Positions 35,991-44,582 are shown, numbered from the stretch's first letter. The stretch: 64,000 bases of DNA from Streptomyces sp. NBC_01232 (GCF_035989885.1 NZ_CP108518.1:4017501-4081500), one strand, 5' to 3'. A program made the numbers and translations. Notes: generated by a model not told the origin, from the letters alone.

Positions 35991-36538
35991 CGGCCGCCCC
36001 CGCGACGCCCCCGGGCGGCGACCGCGAGCGCGTACCGCGTGGCCGAGGCCCCCGCCCACACCGCGCCGAGCGCCAGGGCGACCGTGAGCACGGCGTAGGC
36101 CGACGCGGTCCCGGCCTCCCCTGCGTCCAGGAGCCGCGAAAGATCCACCGCGTAGGTGGAGAAGGTGGTGAAGCCGCCGAGCACACCGACCCCGGCGAAG
36201 GGCCGCAGCAGCGGATGCGGGGACGTCCGGCCGCCCTCGCTGATCAACACCATGAGTACGCCGATCAGCGCGCTGCCGGAGGCATTGATCCACAGGGTCG
36301 CCCAGGGGAGGGCCCCGGGCACGGCGGGCCACAGCAGGGAGAGCCCGTACCGCGCCGCGCCCCCGATCGCACCGCCGGCCGCCACCGCCGCGAGCACCCG
36401 GCCCTGCGGCTCGGCGCGCTGCGCGGGCACGTGCAGGTCGACGTCCGGATCGATCGCCTCCGCCGCCCCGTCACCGGGAACGGGCGGGAGGGGAGGGACG
36501 GGCGGGACAGGTGGGACGGGCGGGCCCGATCCGGTCAC
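35987..36538 (-). CDS. crcB: CrcB/FluC fluoride channel, first subunit
   Basis: This 183-residue protein has an unusual N-terminal Pro/Val-rich lead of about 55 residues ([19 protein letters not shown]) before the CrcB core. The core has [36 protein letters not shown] and [16 protein letters not shown], the fluoride-channel signature. The GTG at 36538 overlaps the stop of the zincin gene by four bases, so three genes are joined in one translationally coupled operon. Fluoride is the expected substrate; no fluoride riboswitch is visible upstream. Confidence 0.9.
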   Translation of the reverse strand: MTGSGPPVPPVPPVPPLPPVPGDGAAEAIDPDVDLHVPAQRAEPQGRVLAAVAAGGAIGGAARYGLSLLWPAVPGALPWATLWINASGSALIGVLMVLISEGGRTSPHPLLRPFAGVGVLGGFTTFSTYAVDLSRLLDAGEAGTASAYAVLTVALALGAVWAGASATRYALAVAARGRRGGGR

Positions 36539-36885
36539 CCGTACCCCAGCGCGTGCAGCCGTTCGTCGTCGATGCCGAAGTGGTGGGCGATCTCGTGCAC
36601 CACGGTGACCTCCGTCTCCGCGACCACGCTCTCCCGGTCCTCGCACATCCGCAACGTGGGATTCCGGTAGATGGTGATCCGGTCCGGCAGCACCCCGGCG
36701 TACCACTCGCCGCGGTCCGTCAGCGGGGTCCCCTCGTAGAGCCCGAGCAGCTCGGGGTCGTCGGCGGGCGGTTCGTCCTCGACGAACACCGCCACGTTGT
36801 CCATCAGCCGCGTGAGCTCCGGCGGGATGCGGTCCAGGGCCTCTGCGACGAGCTCTTCGAACTCCTCGCGCGTCATCTCCAGCAC
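36535..36885 (-). CDS. Zincin-like metallopeptidase family protein
   Basis: This small cytosolic protein of about 116 residues has the zinc-binding motif [11 protein letters not shown] near the C-terminus and the lead [16 protein letters not shown], as in the zincin-1 (DUF1025) family. The acidic middle ([18 protein letters not shown]) is also conserved. Substrate and function are unknown in the literature I recall. The start is uncertain between GTG 36885 and ATG 36876. It is the first gene of a probable three-gene operon with two crcB genes, which is unexpected and may reflect coupling only. Confidence 0.85.
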   Translation of the reverse strand: MLEMTREEFEELVAEALDRIPPELTRLMDNVAVFVEDEPPADDPELLGLYEGTPLTDRGEWYAGVLPDRITIYRNPTLRMCEDRESVVAETEVTVVHEIAHHFGIDDERLHALGYG

Positions 36886-37012
36886 CCGGCCATTGTCGCT
36901 CCGCGGCGGCCCCGTCCCCCGCCCGGGGGAGAAACCGTTTTGGCGATAGCTCACCGGATCCCATATGCTTCTCACGTCCCCGACGCGCTGAGAAGTGCCC
37001 GGCGGGCCTTTA

Positions 37013-37085
37013 GCCCTCATCGTCTAGTGGCCCAGGACGCCGCCCTTTCAAGGCGGTAGCACGGGTTCGAATCCCGTTGGGGGTA
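37013..37085 (+). tRNA. tRNA-Glu (TTC)
   Basis: A 73-base cloverleaf with acceptor GCCCTCA/TGGGGGT, anticodon loop CTTTCAA (anticodon TTC) and T arm ACGGGTTCGAATCCCGT. It is first in a Glu-Asp-Phe tRNA cluster. CCA is not encoded. Confidence 0.95.
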
Positions 37086-37124
37086 CGCATTACCGTGTGC
37101 AAGACTTGTTCTCGCACACTGCAA

Positions 37125-37198
37125 GGACCTGTGGAGCAGTTGGTTAGCTCGCCACCCTGTCAAGGTGGAGGTCGCGGGTTCAAGTCCCGTCAGGTTCG
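37125..37198 (+). tRNA. tRNA-Asp (GTC), copy 1
   Basis: A 74-base cloverleaf with anticodon GTC in loop CTGTCAA and discriminator G73 as expected for Asp. Identical over its length to the copy at 43575-43648. Confidence 0.96.
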
Positions 37199-37220
37199 CT
37201 GAAGCCGGAAACGGTTTCGT

Positions 37221-37294
37221 GGCTGGGTAGCTCAGTTGGTACGAGCGATCGCCTGAAAAGCGATAGGTCGCCGGTTCGACCCCGGCCCCAGCCA
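37221..37294 (+). tRNA. tRNA-Phe (GAA)
   Basis: A 74-base cloverleaf, acceptor GGCTGGG/CCCAGCC, anticodon GAA in the loop CTGAAAA. Third in the cluster, 22 bp after tRNA-Asp. Confidence 0.95.
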
Positions 37295-37300
37295 CCATCA

Positions 37301-37331
37301 AGAAGGCCCCGTCCATCGGACGGGGCCTTCT
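37301..37331. terminator. Bidirectional terminator after the tRNA cluster
   Basis: AGAAGGCCCCGTCC and its complement form a perfect stem with loop ATC. It also serves the convergent ccdA-like gene that ends at 37336. Confidence 0.87.
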
Positions 37332-37335
37332 GTGG

Positions 37336-38184
37336 TTACTCCCCCTCGGCCTCGGCCGGCGGCCGCTCCCGCTCCCGGCCGCGCCACTGCACGACGCCTA
37401 CGGCCGCCGCCCCGGCGGCGACCAGCCCGAGCAGCGCCCAGTCGGGGACCGCGTCCGCCAGTGAGCCGACCCACTGCTCGACCGCGAACGAGTCGTCCAC
37501 GTCCAGGAGCCCCGGCAGCGCGCTCGCCCCGTCGTACGCGAGGAACAGCGCCCCCAGGGTGATGAAGAACAGCCCGGACAGCAGCGAGGTGGTGTGCAGC
37601 TCGAAGCGGCCGACCCGCAGGGCGCGCCCGCGCAGCCAGCGCCGCCGGCCCAGCTCGAACCGCTCCCACAACAGGGCCAGCAGGAAGAGCGGCACGGCCA
37701 TGCCCAGGGCGTAGACCGCGAGCAGCAGGCCGCCGTAGACGGGGCTGCCGCTCACCGCGGCGACGGTCAGGACGCTGCCCAGGATCGGGCCGGTGCAGAA
37801 GCCGGCCAGCCCGTAGACGGCGCCGAGCGCGTACACCGACAGGGCGGTGGTCGGCCGGATCCGCCCCGACAGCTCCGAGATCCGCTTCGGGGCGAAGCCG
37901 AGGCCCAGGATCTGCGCGAGGCCGAGCCCGATGATCAGCCAGCCGCCGGCCAGGACGAGCTGGTCGCGGTTGCTGTGGAAGAACCGTCCGGCGTACGAGC
38001 CGGCCGCCCCGAGGGGTACGAGGGTGCTCGCGAGGCCCGCGTAGAAGATCCCGGTGCGCGCCAGCAGCCGCGAGGTGGAGTCGATGGAGTACGCGAAGAA
38101 GGCCGGCAGCAGCAGCGCGCTGCACGGGCTGAGCAGTGCGAGGAGGCCGCCCAGCAGGGCGGCCAGGTATCCGATGTCGGTCAC
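37336..38184 (-). CDS. CcdA/DsbD-type membrane thiol-electron transporter
   Basis: This 282-residue membrane protein has six to seven helices, in the order seen for CcdA: GYLAALLGGLLALLSPCSALLLP (first cysteine), later VYGLAGFCTGPILGSVL (second cysteine), and a C-terminal WRGRERERPPAEAEGE tail. CcdA carries reducing equivalents from cytoplasmic thioredoxin to secreted thiol proteins, for cytochrome c maturation or disulphide repair. The GTG at 38184 overlaps the stop of the DsbA-like gene by four bases, so the pair is coupled and functions together. Confidence 0.9.
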   Translation of the reverse strand: MTDIGYLAALLGGLLALLSPCSALLLPAFFAYSIDSTSRLLARTGIFYAGLASTLVPLGAAGSYAGRFFHSNRDQLVLAGGWLIIGLGLAQILGLGFAPKRISELSGRIRPTTALSVYALGAVYGLAGFCTGPILGSVLTVAAVSGSPVYGGLLLAVYALGMAVPLFLLALLWERFELGRRRWLRGRALRVGRFELHTTSLLSGLFFITLGALFLAYDGASALPGLLDVDDSFAVEQWVGSLADAVPDWALLGLVAAGAAAVGVVQWRGRERERPPAEAEGE

Positions 38185-38933
38185 TGCTCCGCCGCCCCGG
38201 CCTCCGCCTCCGCCTTCGCCGCGGCGATCGCGGCGGTGAAGGTGGCAAGAGGCTGGGCTCCGGCGATCGGCCTGCCGTCCAGGAGGAAGGAGGGGGTGGA
38301 GGTGACACCGATGCGGTAGCCCTCCTCCTGGTCCTTCTTCAGGGCCGCCGCGGCCTGCTCGCCGGCCATGTCCGCCTCGAAGCGCTGCAGATCGGGGACA
38401 CCGGCCTCGCGGGCCAGCTCCACGAGCCGCGGCCCGGCGAAGCCCTTCTCCTTGGAGCCCTCCGCGTACGCCGCCGCGTGGAAGGCGTCGAAACGGTCCT
38501 GCTGCCCGGCCGCCCAGGCGGCCTTGGCGGCGGCCTCGGATTCCGCGCCGAAGATCGGGAAGTTGCGCCACTCGATGCGCAGGGTGCCGTCCGCGACGTA
38601 CTTCTTCACCAGTTCGGGCTCGGTGTCCCGGGCGAACTTGCCGCAGTAGCCGCACTTGAAGTCGGAGTACTCGATGAGCACGACGGGCGCGTCGGCGCGG
38701 CCGACGGCGAGCTTGTCGCCGGACTCGCGGCGGGCCAGCGCCTTGAGCTCGGCGGCGGCGTCGGTGCGGGGCGCGGTGCGGGGCGCGGCCACGGCGCCGG
38801 AGCCGGAGCCGGCCGGGCCGCTCTCGGCGGGTTTGGTGGCCTGCCACGAGACGACGCCGAGGGTGATCGCGGCGAGGGCGACCCCGGCGGAGATCAGCAG
38901 GGGCTTCGTGGAGGTCGTACGGGACGAGGGCAT
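38181..38933 (-). CDS. DsbA-family thioredoxin-fold protein, membrane anchored
   Basis: This 250-residue protein has an N-terminal signal anchor (PLLISAGVALAAITLGVVSW) and an extracellular thioredoxin fold. The active site is CGYC (YSDFKCGYCGKFA), and the cis-Pro motif is GVTSTPSFLLDG. It belongs to the DsbA/thioredoxin_4 family and would form or shuffle disulphides in exported proteins. It is translationally coupled to the CcdA-like gene, which could recycle it. The ATG at 38933 fits the signal anchor. Confidence 0.93.
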   Translation of the reverse strand: MPSSRTTSTKPLLISAGVALAAITLGVVSWQATKPAESGPAGSGSGAVAAPRTAPRTDAAAELKALARRESGDKLAVGRADAPVVLIEYSDFKCGYCGKFARDTEPELVKKYVADGTLRIEWRNFPIFGAESEAAAKAAWAAGQQDRFDAFHAAAYAEGSKEKGFAGPRLVELAREAGVPDLQRFEADMAGEQAAAALKKDQEEGYRIGVTSTPSFLLDGRPIAGAQPLATFTAAIAAAKAEAEAGAAEQ

Positions 38934-38999
38934 GCGGGTGCTCCAGTGCTGCGGGTGGTGCGGGTGATGTGGGCGGGACCGGTGGGACGACCGGTCGGC

Positions 39000-39464
39000 C
39001 TAGACCCGCATCACGCACAGCTCCAGGGGGTCGGGCGCCGGGCGGCCGGGTCCGCGTACGAGGCCCCGTACGGGCATCGCCGCGGGGGGACCGGCCTCTT
39101 CGGGCGCCGACCGGACCGGCGGGACCTGCGCGTGCTCGCCCCGGGCGCGCGTGGGAACGGCGGGCGCAGCGCCGCGCTCGGGGCCGGCGGGCGCGCAGGC
39201 GGGCCCGCCCGCGTCGGCGGACACGGCCGCGTGCGGCCGGGCCGGGGCCGAGGCCGGCGTCGAAGCCGGTGCCGGTGCCGGTGCCGGAGCGGGGGCCGAA
39301 GCGGATGCCGGAGCAGGGACCGAGGCGAAGGCCGGAGCCGGCGCCGTCCGGTGCGGGGCGACCGCCACCGCCGGGGCCGCGCAGCCCAGGAGTACCGCCA
39401 GGACCACGCCGAGCAGGCTCCAGACGTGGCGGGGGCGGGACAAGGTGGGCTGCCTCTCATTCAT
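39000..39464 (-). CDS. Small Ala/Pro-rich exported protein
   Basis: This 154-residue protein of unknown function has a signal peptide-like N-terminus (HVWSLLGVVLAVLLGCAAPA; the Cys could be a lipobox-like site but lacks the usual spacing) and a long Ala/Pro/Ser-rich mature region. The C-terminus (PLELCVMRV) is short and hydrophobic. It lies 67 bp upstream of the DsbA-like gene on the same strand. The start (ATG 39464) has no strong ribosome binding site. Moderate confidence that it is expressed. Confidence 0.55.
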   Translation of the reverse strand: MNERQPTLSRPRHVWSLLGVVLAVLLGCAAPAVAVAPHRTAPAPAFASVPAPASASAPAPAPAPAPASTPASAPARPHAAVSADAGGPACAPAGPERGAAPAVPTRARGEHAQVPPVRSAPEEAGPPAAMPVRGLVRGPGRPAPDPLELCVMRV

Positions 39465-39554
39465 ACGGCCGACGGACTCGTCCCGAAATGGTACGGGTCC
39501 ACCCGACAAATGCGTTCGCCACCCGGAGGGCCCAGGTGAGATCCTCGATCAGGT

Positions 39555-42500
39555 ATGTCTACTTCCTTCGCCGCCCTGCAGACGCTTCTCGGTGAGATCC
39601 CCCTCCGTGACGCGCACCGCCTCGGCCGCCGCCTCGAGGGCGCCCGCCGTATCCGCAAGCCCGAGGCCAAGCAGGCCGTGCTCGACGAGATCGCCGCGGA
39701 GGCCACCAAGGCCGCCGCGCGACTGGCCGGCCGTGCCTCGCGGATGCCGGAGATCACGTATCCCGAGAACCTGCCCGTCAGCCAGAAGAAGGACGAGATC
39801 GCCGAGGCGATACGCGACCACCAGGTCGTGATCGTCGCGGGCGAGACCGGGTCCGGCAAGACCACGCAGATCCCCAAGATCTGTATGGAGCTGGGCCGCG
39901 GCGTCCGCGGCATGATCGGGCACACCCAGCCCCGCCGGATCGCCGCCCGCACGGTCGCGGAGCGGATCGCCGAGGAACTCAAGTCCGAGATCGGCCGGAC
40001 GGTCGGCTGGAAGGTCCGCTTCACCGACCAGGTGGACCAGGACGCGACCTTCGTGAAGCTGATGACCGACGGCATCCTGCTCGCCGAGATCCAGACGGAC
40101 CGCGAGCTGCGCGCCTACGACACGATCATCATCGACGAGGCCCACGAGCGGTCGCTGAACATCGACTTCCTGCTCGGCTACCTGGCCACGCTGCTGCCGA
40201 AGCGCCCCGACCTCAAGGTCGTCATCACCTCGGCCACCATCGACCCCGAGCGCTTCTCCCGGCACTTCGGCGAGGCGCCGATCGTCGAGGTCAGCGGGCG
40301 TACCTATCCGGTGGAGGTGCGCTACCGGCCGCTCCTGGAAGAGGACTCCGAGGATTCGGACCGCGACCAGATCACCGCGATCTGCGAGGCCGTGGACGAG
40401 CTCCAGTCCGAGGGGCCGGGCGACATCCTGGTCTTCCTCTCCGGCGAGCGGGAGATCCGCGACACGGCGGACGCCCTGAACAAACGCAGCCTTCGCTTCA
40501 CCGAAGTCCTCCCCCTGTACGCGCGCCTCTCGCACGCCGAGCAGCACCGCGTGTTCCAGCAGCACACCGGCCGCCGGATCGTCCTGGCCACCAACGTCGC
40601 CGAGACCTCGCTCACCGTCCCCGGCATCAAGTACGTGATCGACCCCGGCACCGCCCGGATCTCCCGCTACAGCCACCGCACCAAGGTCCAGCGCCTGCCG
40701 ATCGAGCGGATCTCGCAGGCCAGCGCCAACCAGCGCAAGGGCCGCTGCGGCCGGACCAGCGACGGCATCTGCATCCGGCTGTACTCCGAGGACGACTTCG
40801 ACTCCCGTCCCGAGTTCACCGACGCCGAGATCCTGCGGACGAACCTGGCCTCCGTCATCCTCCAGATGACCTCGGCCGGCCTCGGTGAGATCGAGAAGTT
40901 CCCCTTCATCGACCCGCCGGACCACCGCAACATCCGCGACGGCGTCCAGCTGCTCCAGGAGCTCGGCGCGCTGGAGATGGGCGAGAAGTCCTCCGCGGAG
41001 GGCAAGCGGGGGCAGCGCCTGACGCAGATGGGCCGGCAGCTGTCCCAGCTGCCCGTCGACCCGCGGCTGGCCCGCATGGTCATCGAGGCCGACAAGAACA
41101 ACTGCGTCCGCGAGGTCATGGTCATCGCGGCGGCCCTGTCCATCCAGGACCCGCGCGAGCGGCCCTCGGACAAGCAGACCCAGGCCGACCAGAACCACGC
41201 CCGTTTCAAGGACGAGACCAGCGACTTCCTCTCGTTCCTGAACATGTGGCGCTACGTGCGCGAGCAGCAGAAGGAGCGCGGCTCCTCCTCGTTCCGCCGG
41301 ATGTGCAAGCAGGAGTACCTGAACTACCTGCGGATCCGCGAGTGGCAGGACATCTACTCCCAGCTGCGCACGGTCGCCAAGGGCATGGGCATCCACGTCA
41401 ACGAGGCCGATGCCCCCGAGCAGGTCGTCCACGTCTCCCTGCTGGCCGGTCTGCTCTCGCACATCGGGCTCAAGGACACCGACAAGAACGAGTACCTCGG
41501 TGCCCGCAGCGCCAAGTTCGCGATCTTCCCGGGCTCCTCGCTCTTCAAGAAGCAGCCGAAGTTCGTGATGTCGGCCGAGCTGGTGGAGACCTCGCGGCTG
41601 TGGGCCCGGGTGAACGCCAAGGTGGAGCCCGAGTGGGTGGAGCCGCTGGCCCAGCACCTGATCAAGCGCACGTACAGCGAGCCGCACTGGGAGAAGGACC
41701 AGGCGGCCGTGATGGCGTACGAGAAGGTCACGCTGTACGGCGTGCCGATCGTCGCCCAGCGGAAGATCAACTACGGCCGCATCGACCCCGAGGTCTCGCG
41801 CGAGCTGTTCATCCGCAATGCCCTGGTCGAGGGCGACTGGCGCACGCACCACAAGTTCTACGCGGACAACCGCAAGCTCCTCACCGAGGTGGAGGAGCTG
41901 GAGAACCGGGCCCGTCGCCGCGACATCGTGGTGGACGACGAGACCCTCTTCGACTTCTACGACCAGAAGATCCCCGACCACGTGGTCTCCGGGGCGCACT
42001 TCGACTCCTGGTGGAAGCACAAGAAGCGCGAGGAGCCCGAACTCCTCGACTTCGAACGCGCGATGCTGCTGACCGAGAAGGCGGCCGGGGTCACCAAGGC
42101 CGACTACCCGGACTCCTGGCGGCAGGGTCAGCTGAAGTTCCGGGTGACCTACCAGTTCGAGCCGGGCGCGGACGCGGACGGCGTGACCGTCCACATCCCG
42201 CTCCAGGTGCTGAACCAGGTCACCGACGAGGGCTTCGACTGGCAGATCCCGGGCCTCCGCGAGGAGGTCGTCACCGAGCTGATCCGCTCGCTGCCGAAGC
42301 CGATCCGCCGGCACTACGTGCCCGCGCCGAACTTCGCCGGCCGCTTCCTGGACACGGCGGTGCCCCTGCAGGAGCCGCTGCCGGTCACCCTCGCCCGCGA
42401 GCTCCAGCGGATGGTCGGGGTCCCGGTCTCGGCCGAGGACTTCGACCTCACCCGGATCCCCGACCACCTGAAGATCACCTTCCGGATCGTCGACGAGCGC

Positions 42501-43493
42501 CGCAAGAACCTCGCCGAGGACAAGGACCTGGAGGCCCTGCGGCTCAGGCTGAAGCCCAAGGCCCGCCAGGCCCTGTCCAAGGCCGCCGCGGCCACCGCCG
42601 AGCGCGCGGGCGGGGAGTCCGTGGAGCGGACCGGCCTGACCGACTGGACGATCGGCACGCTGACCAAGGTCTTCGAGACCCGCCGGGCCGGTCAGCCCGT
42701 GAAGGCGTACCCGGCGCTGGTGGACGAGGGCTCGACCGTCTCCGTACGGCTCTTCGACACCGAGGCCGAGCAGCAGCAGGCCATGTGGCTGGGCACCCGG
42801 CGGCTCATCCTGCTGAACATCCCGGTGAACCCGGCGAAGTTCGCCTCGGACCACCTGACCAACCAGCAGAAGCTGGCCCTGTCCAGGAACCCGCACGGCT
42901 CCATCCAGGCGCTCTTCGACGACTGCGCGACCGCGGCGACCGACCGGCTGATCGCCGACCACGGCGGCCCGGCCTGGGACGAGGCGGCCTTCCGGAAGCT
43001 CTACGAGGCGGTCCGCGCGGACCTGGTGGACACGACCGTGCGCACGGTCGGGCAGGTTCAGCAGGTGCTGGCCGCCTGGCAGGCCTGTGAGCGCCGCCTG
43101 AAGGCCACCAGCAGCCTGGCGCTGGTCGCGAACATCCAGGACGTCAGGACGCAGCTGGCGGCCCTCGTGCCGGCGGGCTTCGTGACGCTCACCGGGCTGC
43201 GCAGGCTGCCGGACCTGATGCGCTACCTGGTGGCCGCGGACCGGCGGCTCCAGCAGATGCCCACGGGCGTCCAGCGCGACACCACGCGCATGGAGAAGGT
43301 CCACGAGATGCAGGACGAGTACGCCTGGCTGCTGGAGCAGTTGCCGAAGGGGCGGCCGGTCCCGTCCACGGTCACCGACATCCGCTGGATGATCGAGGAA
43401 CTGCGCGTCAGCTACTTCGCGCACGCCCTCGGGACGGCGTACCCGGTCTCCGACAAGCGGATCGTGAAGGCGGTGGATGCGGCGGCGCCGTGA
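39555..43493 (+). CDS. hrpA: ATP-dependent RNA helicase HrpA (DEAH box)
   Basis: This 1312-residue helicase has Walker A GETGSGKTTQIPK, DEAH box IIIDEAHERS, SATID motif, and the helicase C-terminal, HA2 and OB-fold regions typical of DEAH proteins (QRKGRCGRTSDGICIRLYSE). The C-terminal third is the DUF3418 extension of bacterial HrpA. Function is ATP-dependent RNA unwinding in mRNA processing or ribosome rescue. ATG at 39555 is well placed. The size is right for HrpA. It is followed by tRNA-Asp copy 2. Confidence 0.96.
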   Translation: MSTSFAALQTLLGEIPLRDAHRLGRRLEGARRIRKPEAKQAVLDEIAAEATKAAARLAGRASRMPEITYPENLPVSQKKDEIAEAIRDHQVVIVAGETGSGKTTQIPKICMELGRGVRGMIGHTQPRRIAARTVAERIAEELKSEIGRTVGWKVRFTDQVDQDATFVKLMTDGILLAEIQTDRELRAYDTIIIDEAHERSLNIDFLLGYLATLLPKRPDLKVVITSATIDPERFSRHFGEAPIVEVSGRTYPVEVRYRPLLEEDSEDSDRDQITAICEAVDELQSEGPGDILVFLSGEREIRDTADALNKRSLRFTEVLPLYARLSHAEQHRVFQQHTGRRIVLATNVAETSLTVPGIKYVIDPGTARISRYSHRTKVQRLPIERISQASANQRKGRCGRTSDGICIRLYSEDDFDSRPEFTDAEILRTNLASVILQMTSAGLGEIEKFPFIDPPDHRNIRDGVQLLQELGALEMGEKSSAEGKRGQRLTQMGRQLSQLPVDPRLARMVIEADKNNCVREVMVIAAALSIQDPRERPSDKQTQADQNHARFKDETSDFLSFLNMWRYVREQQKERGSSSFRRMCKQEYLNYLRIREWQDIYSQLRTVAKGMGIHVNEADAPEQVVHVSLLAGLLSHIGLKDTDKNEYLGARSAKFAIFPGSSLFKKQPKFVMSAELVETSRLWARVNAKVEPEWVEPLAQHLIKRTYSEPHWEKDQAAVMAYEKVTLYGVPIVAQRKINYGRIDPEVSRELFIRNALVEGDWRTHHKFYADNRKLLTEVEELENRARRRDIVVDDETLFDFYDQKIPDHVVSGAHFDSWWKHKKREEPELLDFERAMLLTEKAAGVTKADYPDSWRQGQLKFRVTYQFEPGADADGVTVHIPLQVLNQVTDEGFDWQIPGLREEVVTELIRSLPKPIRRHYVPAPNFAGRFLDTAVPLQEPLPVTLARELQRMVGVPVSAEDFDLTRIPDHLKITFRIVDERRKNLAEDKDLEALRLRLKPKARQALSKAAAATAERAGGESVERTGLTDWTIGTLTKVFETRRAGQPVKAYPALVDEGSTVSVRLFDTEAEQQQAMWLGTRRLILLNIPVNPAKFASDHLTNQQKLALSRNPHGSIQALFDDCATAATDRLIADHGGPAWDEAAFRKLYEAVRADLVDTTVRTVGQVQQVLAAWQACERRLKATSSLALVANIQDVRTQLAALVPAGFVTLTGLRRLPDLMRYLVAADRRLQQMPTGVQRDTTRMEKVHEMQDEYAWLLEQLPKGRPVPSTVTDIRWMIEELRVSYFAHALGTAYPVSDKRIVKAVDAAAP

Positions 43494-43574
43494 CCCTTGC
43501 CGTGATCGGGTTCGACTGCACCCCCTGAGCTGCGGTACAGTCTGATTCGTAGCCGCCCAGCGGCCGCAAATCTA

Positions 43575-43648
43575 GGACCTGTGGAGCAGTTGGTTAGCTC
43601 GCCACCCTGTCAAGGTGGAGGTCGCGGGTTCAAGTCCCGTCAGGTTCG
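43575..43648 (+). tRNA. tRNA-Asp (GTC), copy 2
   Basis: A 74-base cloverleaf, base for base the same as the copy at 37125-37198. The two lie 6.45 kb apart in the same direction with the thiol-redox genes and hrpA between. Confidence 0.96.
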
Positions 43649-43654
43649 CAGAAA

Positions 43655-43694
43655 CGTCAGGGCCCGTATCCCTCTGGGGATGCGGGCCCTGACG
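43655..43694 (+). terminator. Terminator after tRNA-Asp copy 2
   Basis: CGTCAGGGCCCG(T/C)ATCCC and its near complement form a long stem (loop TCTG), directly after the tRNA. Confidence 0.85.
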
Positions 43695-44130
43695 CGTTGG
43701 CGGGTGGCACCGCCCGGGGGGCCTTGGGGGCCGCCAGGGGCCCGTGGAGCGCCCACGTCGCCCGTGAACGCGTCCGGGCACCCCTGCGAGGCTTCCGGGC
43801 CGCGTACGAGCCCGCCCCGAGCCCCGCGCCCGCGAAAGGACGCGCCGAGCACCCCGAGCGCACCGCGAGCGTGTGGAGCCGGCGGCGAAACGCGCCGGGG
43901 GAGCACCGCCGGGTGCCGGAAGGTGTCGGAGGAAGGCGTCGGAGGACGCCGCCGGGCCGGCCGCCACCGCGAATACCCCGTTCGCATGAGGTGCCTCGCG
44001 ATGAGCATCCCCTTTACGGGGTGCATTACCGGATATACAAGAGTGATCATCTGTGACGGGAGTCACCGCATGAGTTTTTGAGACTCATACTTTTATCGCA
44101 CTCATACGCCCGCTCGATAGAATATGTGCA
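43695..44130. other. Intergenic region upstream of the leaderless small ORF
   Basis: The first 280 bases are GC-rich and hold no supported gene, although several open frames are present. From about 44025 base composition shifts to AT-rich, with repeats of ATGAGT/ACTCAT (44069, 44083, 44100), and ends at a TAGAAT box (44118-44123). It looks like a regulatory region for the short ORF that follows. Confidence 0.5.
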
Positions 44131-44190
44131 ATGGCACCTACCTCGTCGGCGCCCCCACGTGATCCTGAGACGGCCCTGACCTGGGCATAA
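44131..44190 (+). CDS. Putative leaderless 19-residue small ORF
   Basis: The ATG lies seven bases after a TAGAAT -10 box, so the message would start at or within a base of the start codon. It encodes MAPTSSAPPRDPETALTWA and a TAA stop. There is no ribosome binding site, as expected for leaderless translation in actinobacteria. It is too short to assign, and could also be the start of a transcript with no coding role. The region upstream has repeated ACTCAT motifs that might be operators. Confidence 0.35.
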   Translation: MAPTSSAPPRDPETALTWA

Positions 44191-44194
44191 AAAA

Positions 44195-44228
44195 GATCGC
44201 GCTGGACCCGGCGGAGTCCAGCGCGATC
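44195..44228 (-). terminator. Rho-independent terminator of bldC
   Basis: A perfect 13-bp stem (GATCGCGCTGGAC and complement, loop CCGGCGGA) is followed on the minus strand by a run of six U. It is the clearest intrinsic terminator in the window and ends the bldC transcript. Confidence 0.93.
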
Positions 44229-44337
44229 GAACGACCTGTGAACCTGTTGGGGCAGGCTCGGCCGTATGAAGCTATGCAGGTTTCATCGGATTGGGGGACC
44301 CGATATAAACCCGGTAAAGCGGGGTGTTTGCGCGACC

Positions 44338-44544
44338 TCAGGCCTCGCTGCGCTGCTGCGGAATTCCCGCGAGCAGTGCGCGAACCTCGGCCTCGCGGTA
44401 CCGGCGGTGTCCACCCAGGGTGCGGATGGACGTGAGCTTGCCAGCCTTGGCCCAGCGGGTGACCGTCTTCGGGTCCACGCGGAACATCGTGGCAACCTCA
44501 GCCGGGGTCAGCAGCGGCTCGGCATCAGGGGTGCGAGCGGTCAT
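44338..44544 (-). CDS. bldC: BldC developmental regulator
   Basis: This 68-residue protein is the MerR-like winged-helix regulator BldC: MTARTPDAEPLLTPAEVATM, then FRVDPKTVTRWAKAGKLTSI and RTLGGHRRYREAEVRALLAG. It has one DNA-binding domain and no effector domain, and binds cooperatively at direct repeats to control the vegetative-to-reproductive switch. The ATG at 44544 has GAGGAGG seven bases upstream; the longer open frame before it is the leader. Length equals the known 68 residues. An inverted repeat lies in the leader 17 bp before the ATG. Confidence 0.97.
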   Translation of the reverse strand: MTARTPDAEPLLTPAEVATMFRVDPKTVTRWAKAGKLTSIRTLGGHRRYREAEVRALLAGIPQQRSEA

Positions 44545-44560
44545 GAGCGGCCTCCTCGGG

Positions 44561-44582
44561 AGAACCGAACCATCTCGGTTCT
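44561..44582 (-). promoter_or_regulatory. Inverted repeat in the bldC leader
   Basis: AGAACCGA and TCGGTTCT are perfect eight-base arms around a six-base centre (ACCATC), ending 17 bp from the start codon and adjoining the ribosome binding site. It may be an operator or an RNA hairpin that gates translation. Confidence 0.6.

Noticed and set aside
35600..37012. Fluoride riboswitch before the crcB genes
   Set aside because: No conserved fluoride aptamer was seen upstream of either crcB gene or the zincin gene.
39549..43424. Long open frame on the minus strand opposite hrpA
   Set aside because: Antisense frame typical of high-GC coding DNA; hrpA has full DEAH motifs and this frame has none.
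43572..44066. Candidate genes in the open frames after tRNA-Asp copy 2
   Set aside because: Arg/Pro/Ala-rich products with no ribosome binding site or domain; some begin within the tRNA. Non-coding is more likely.
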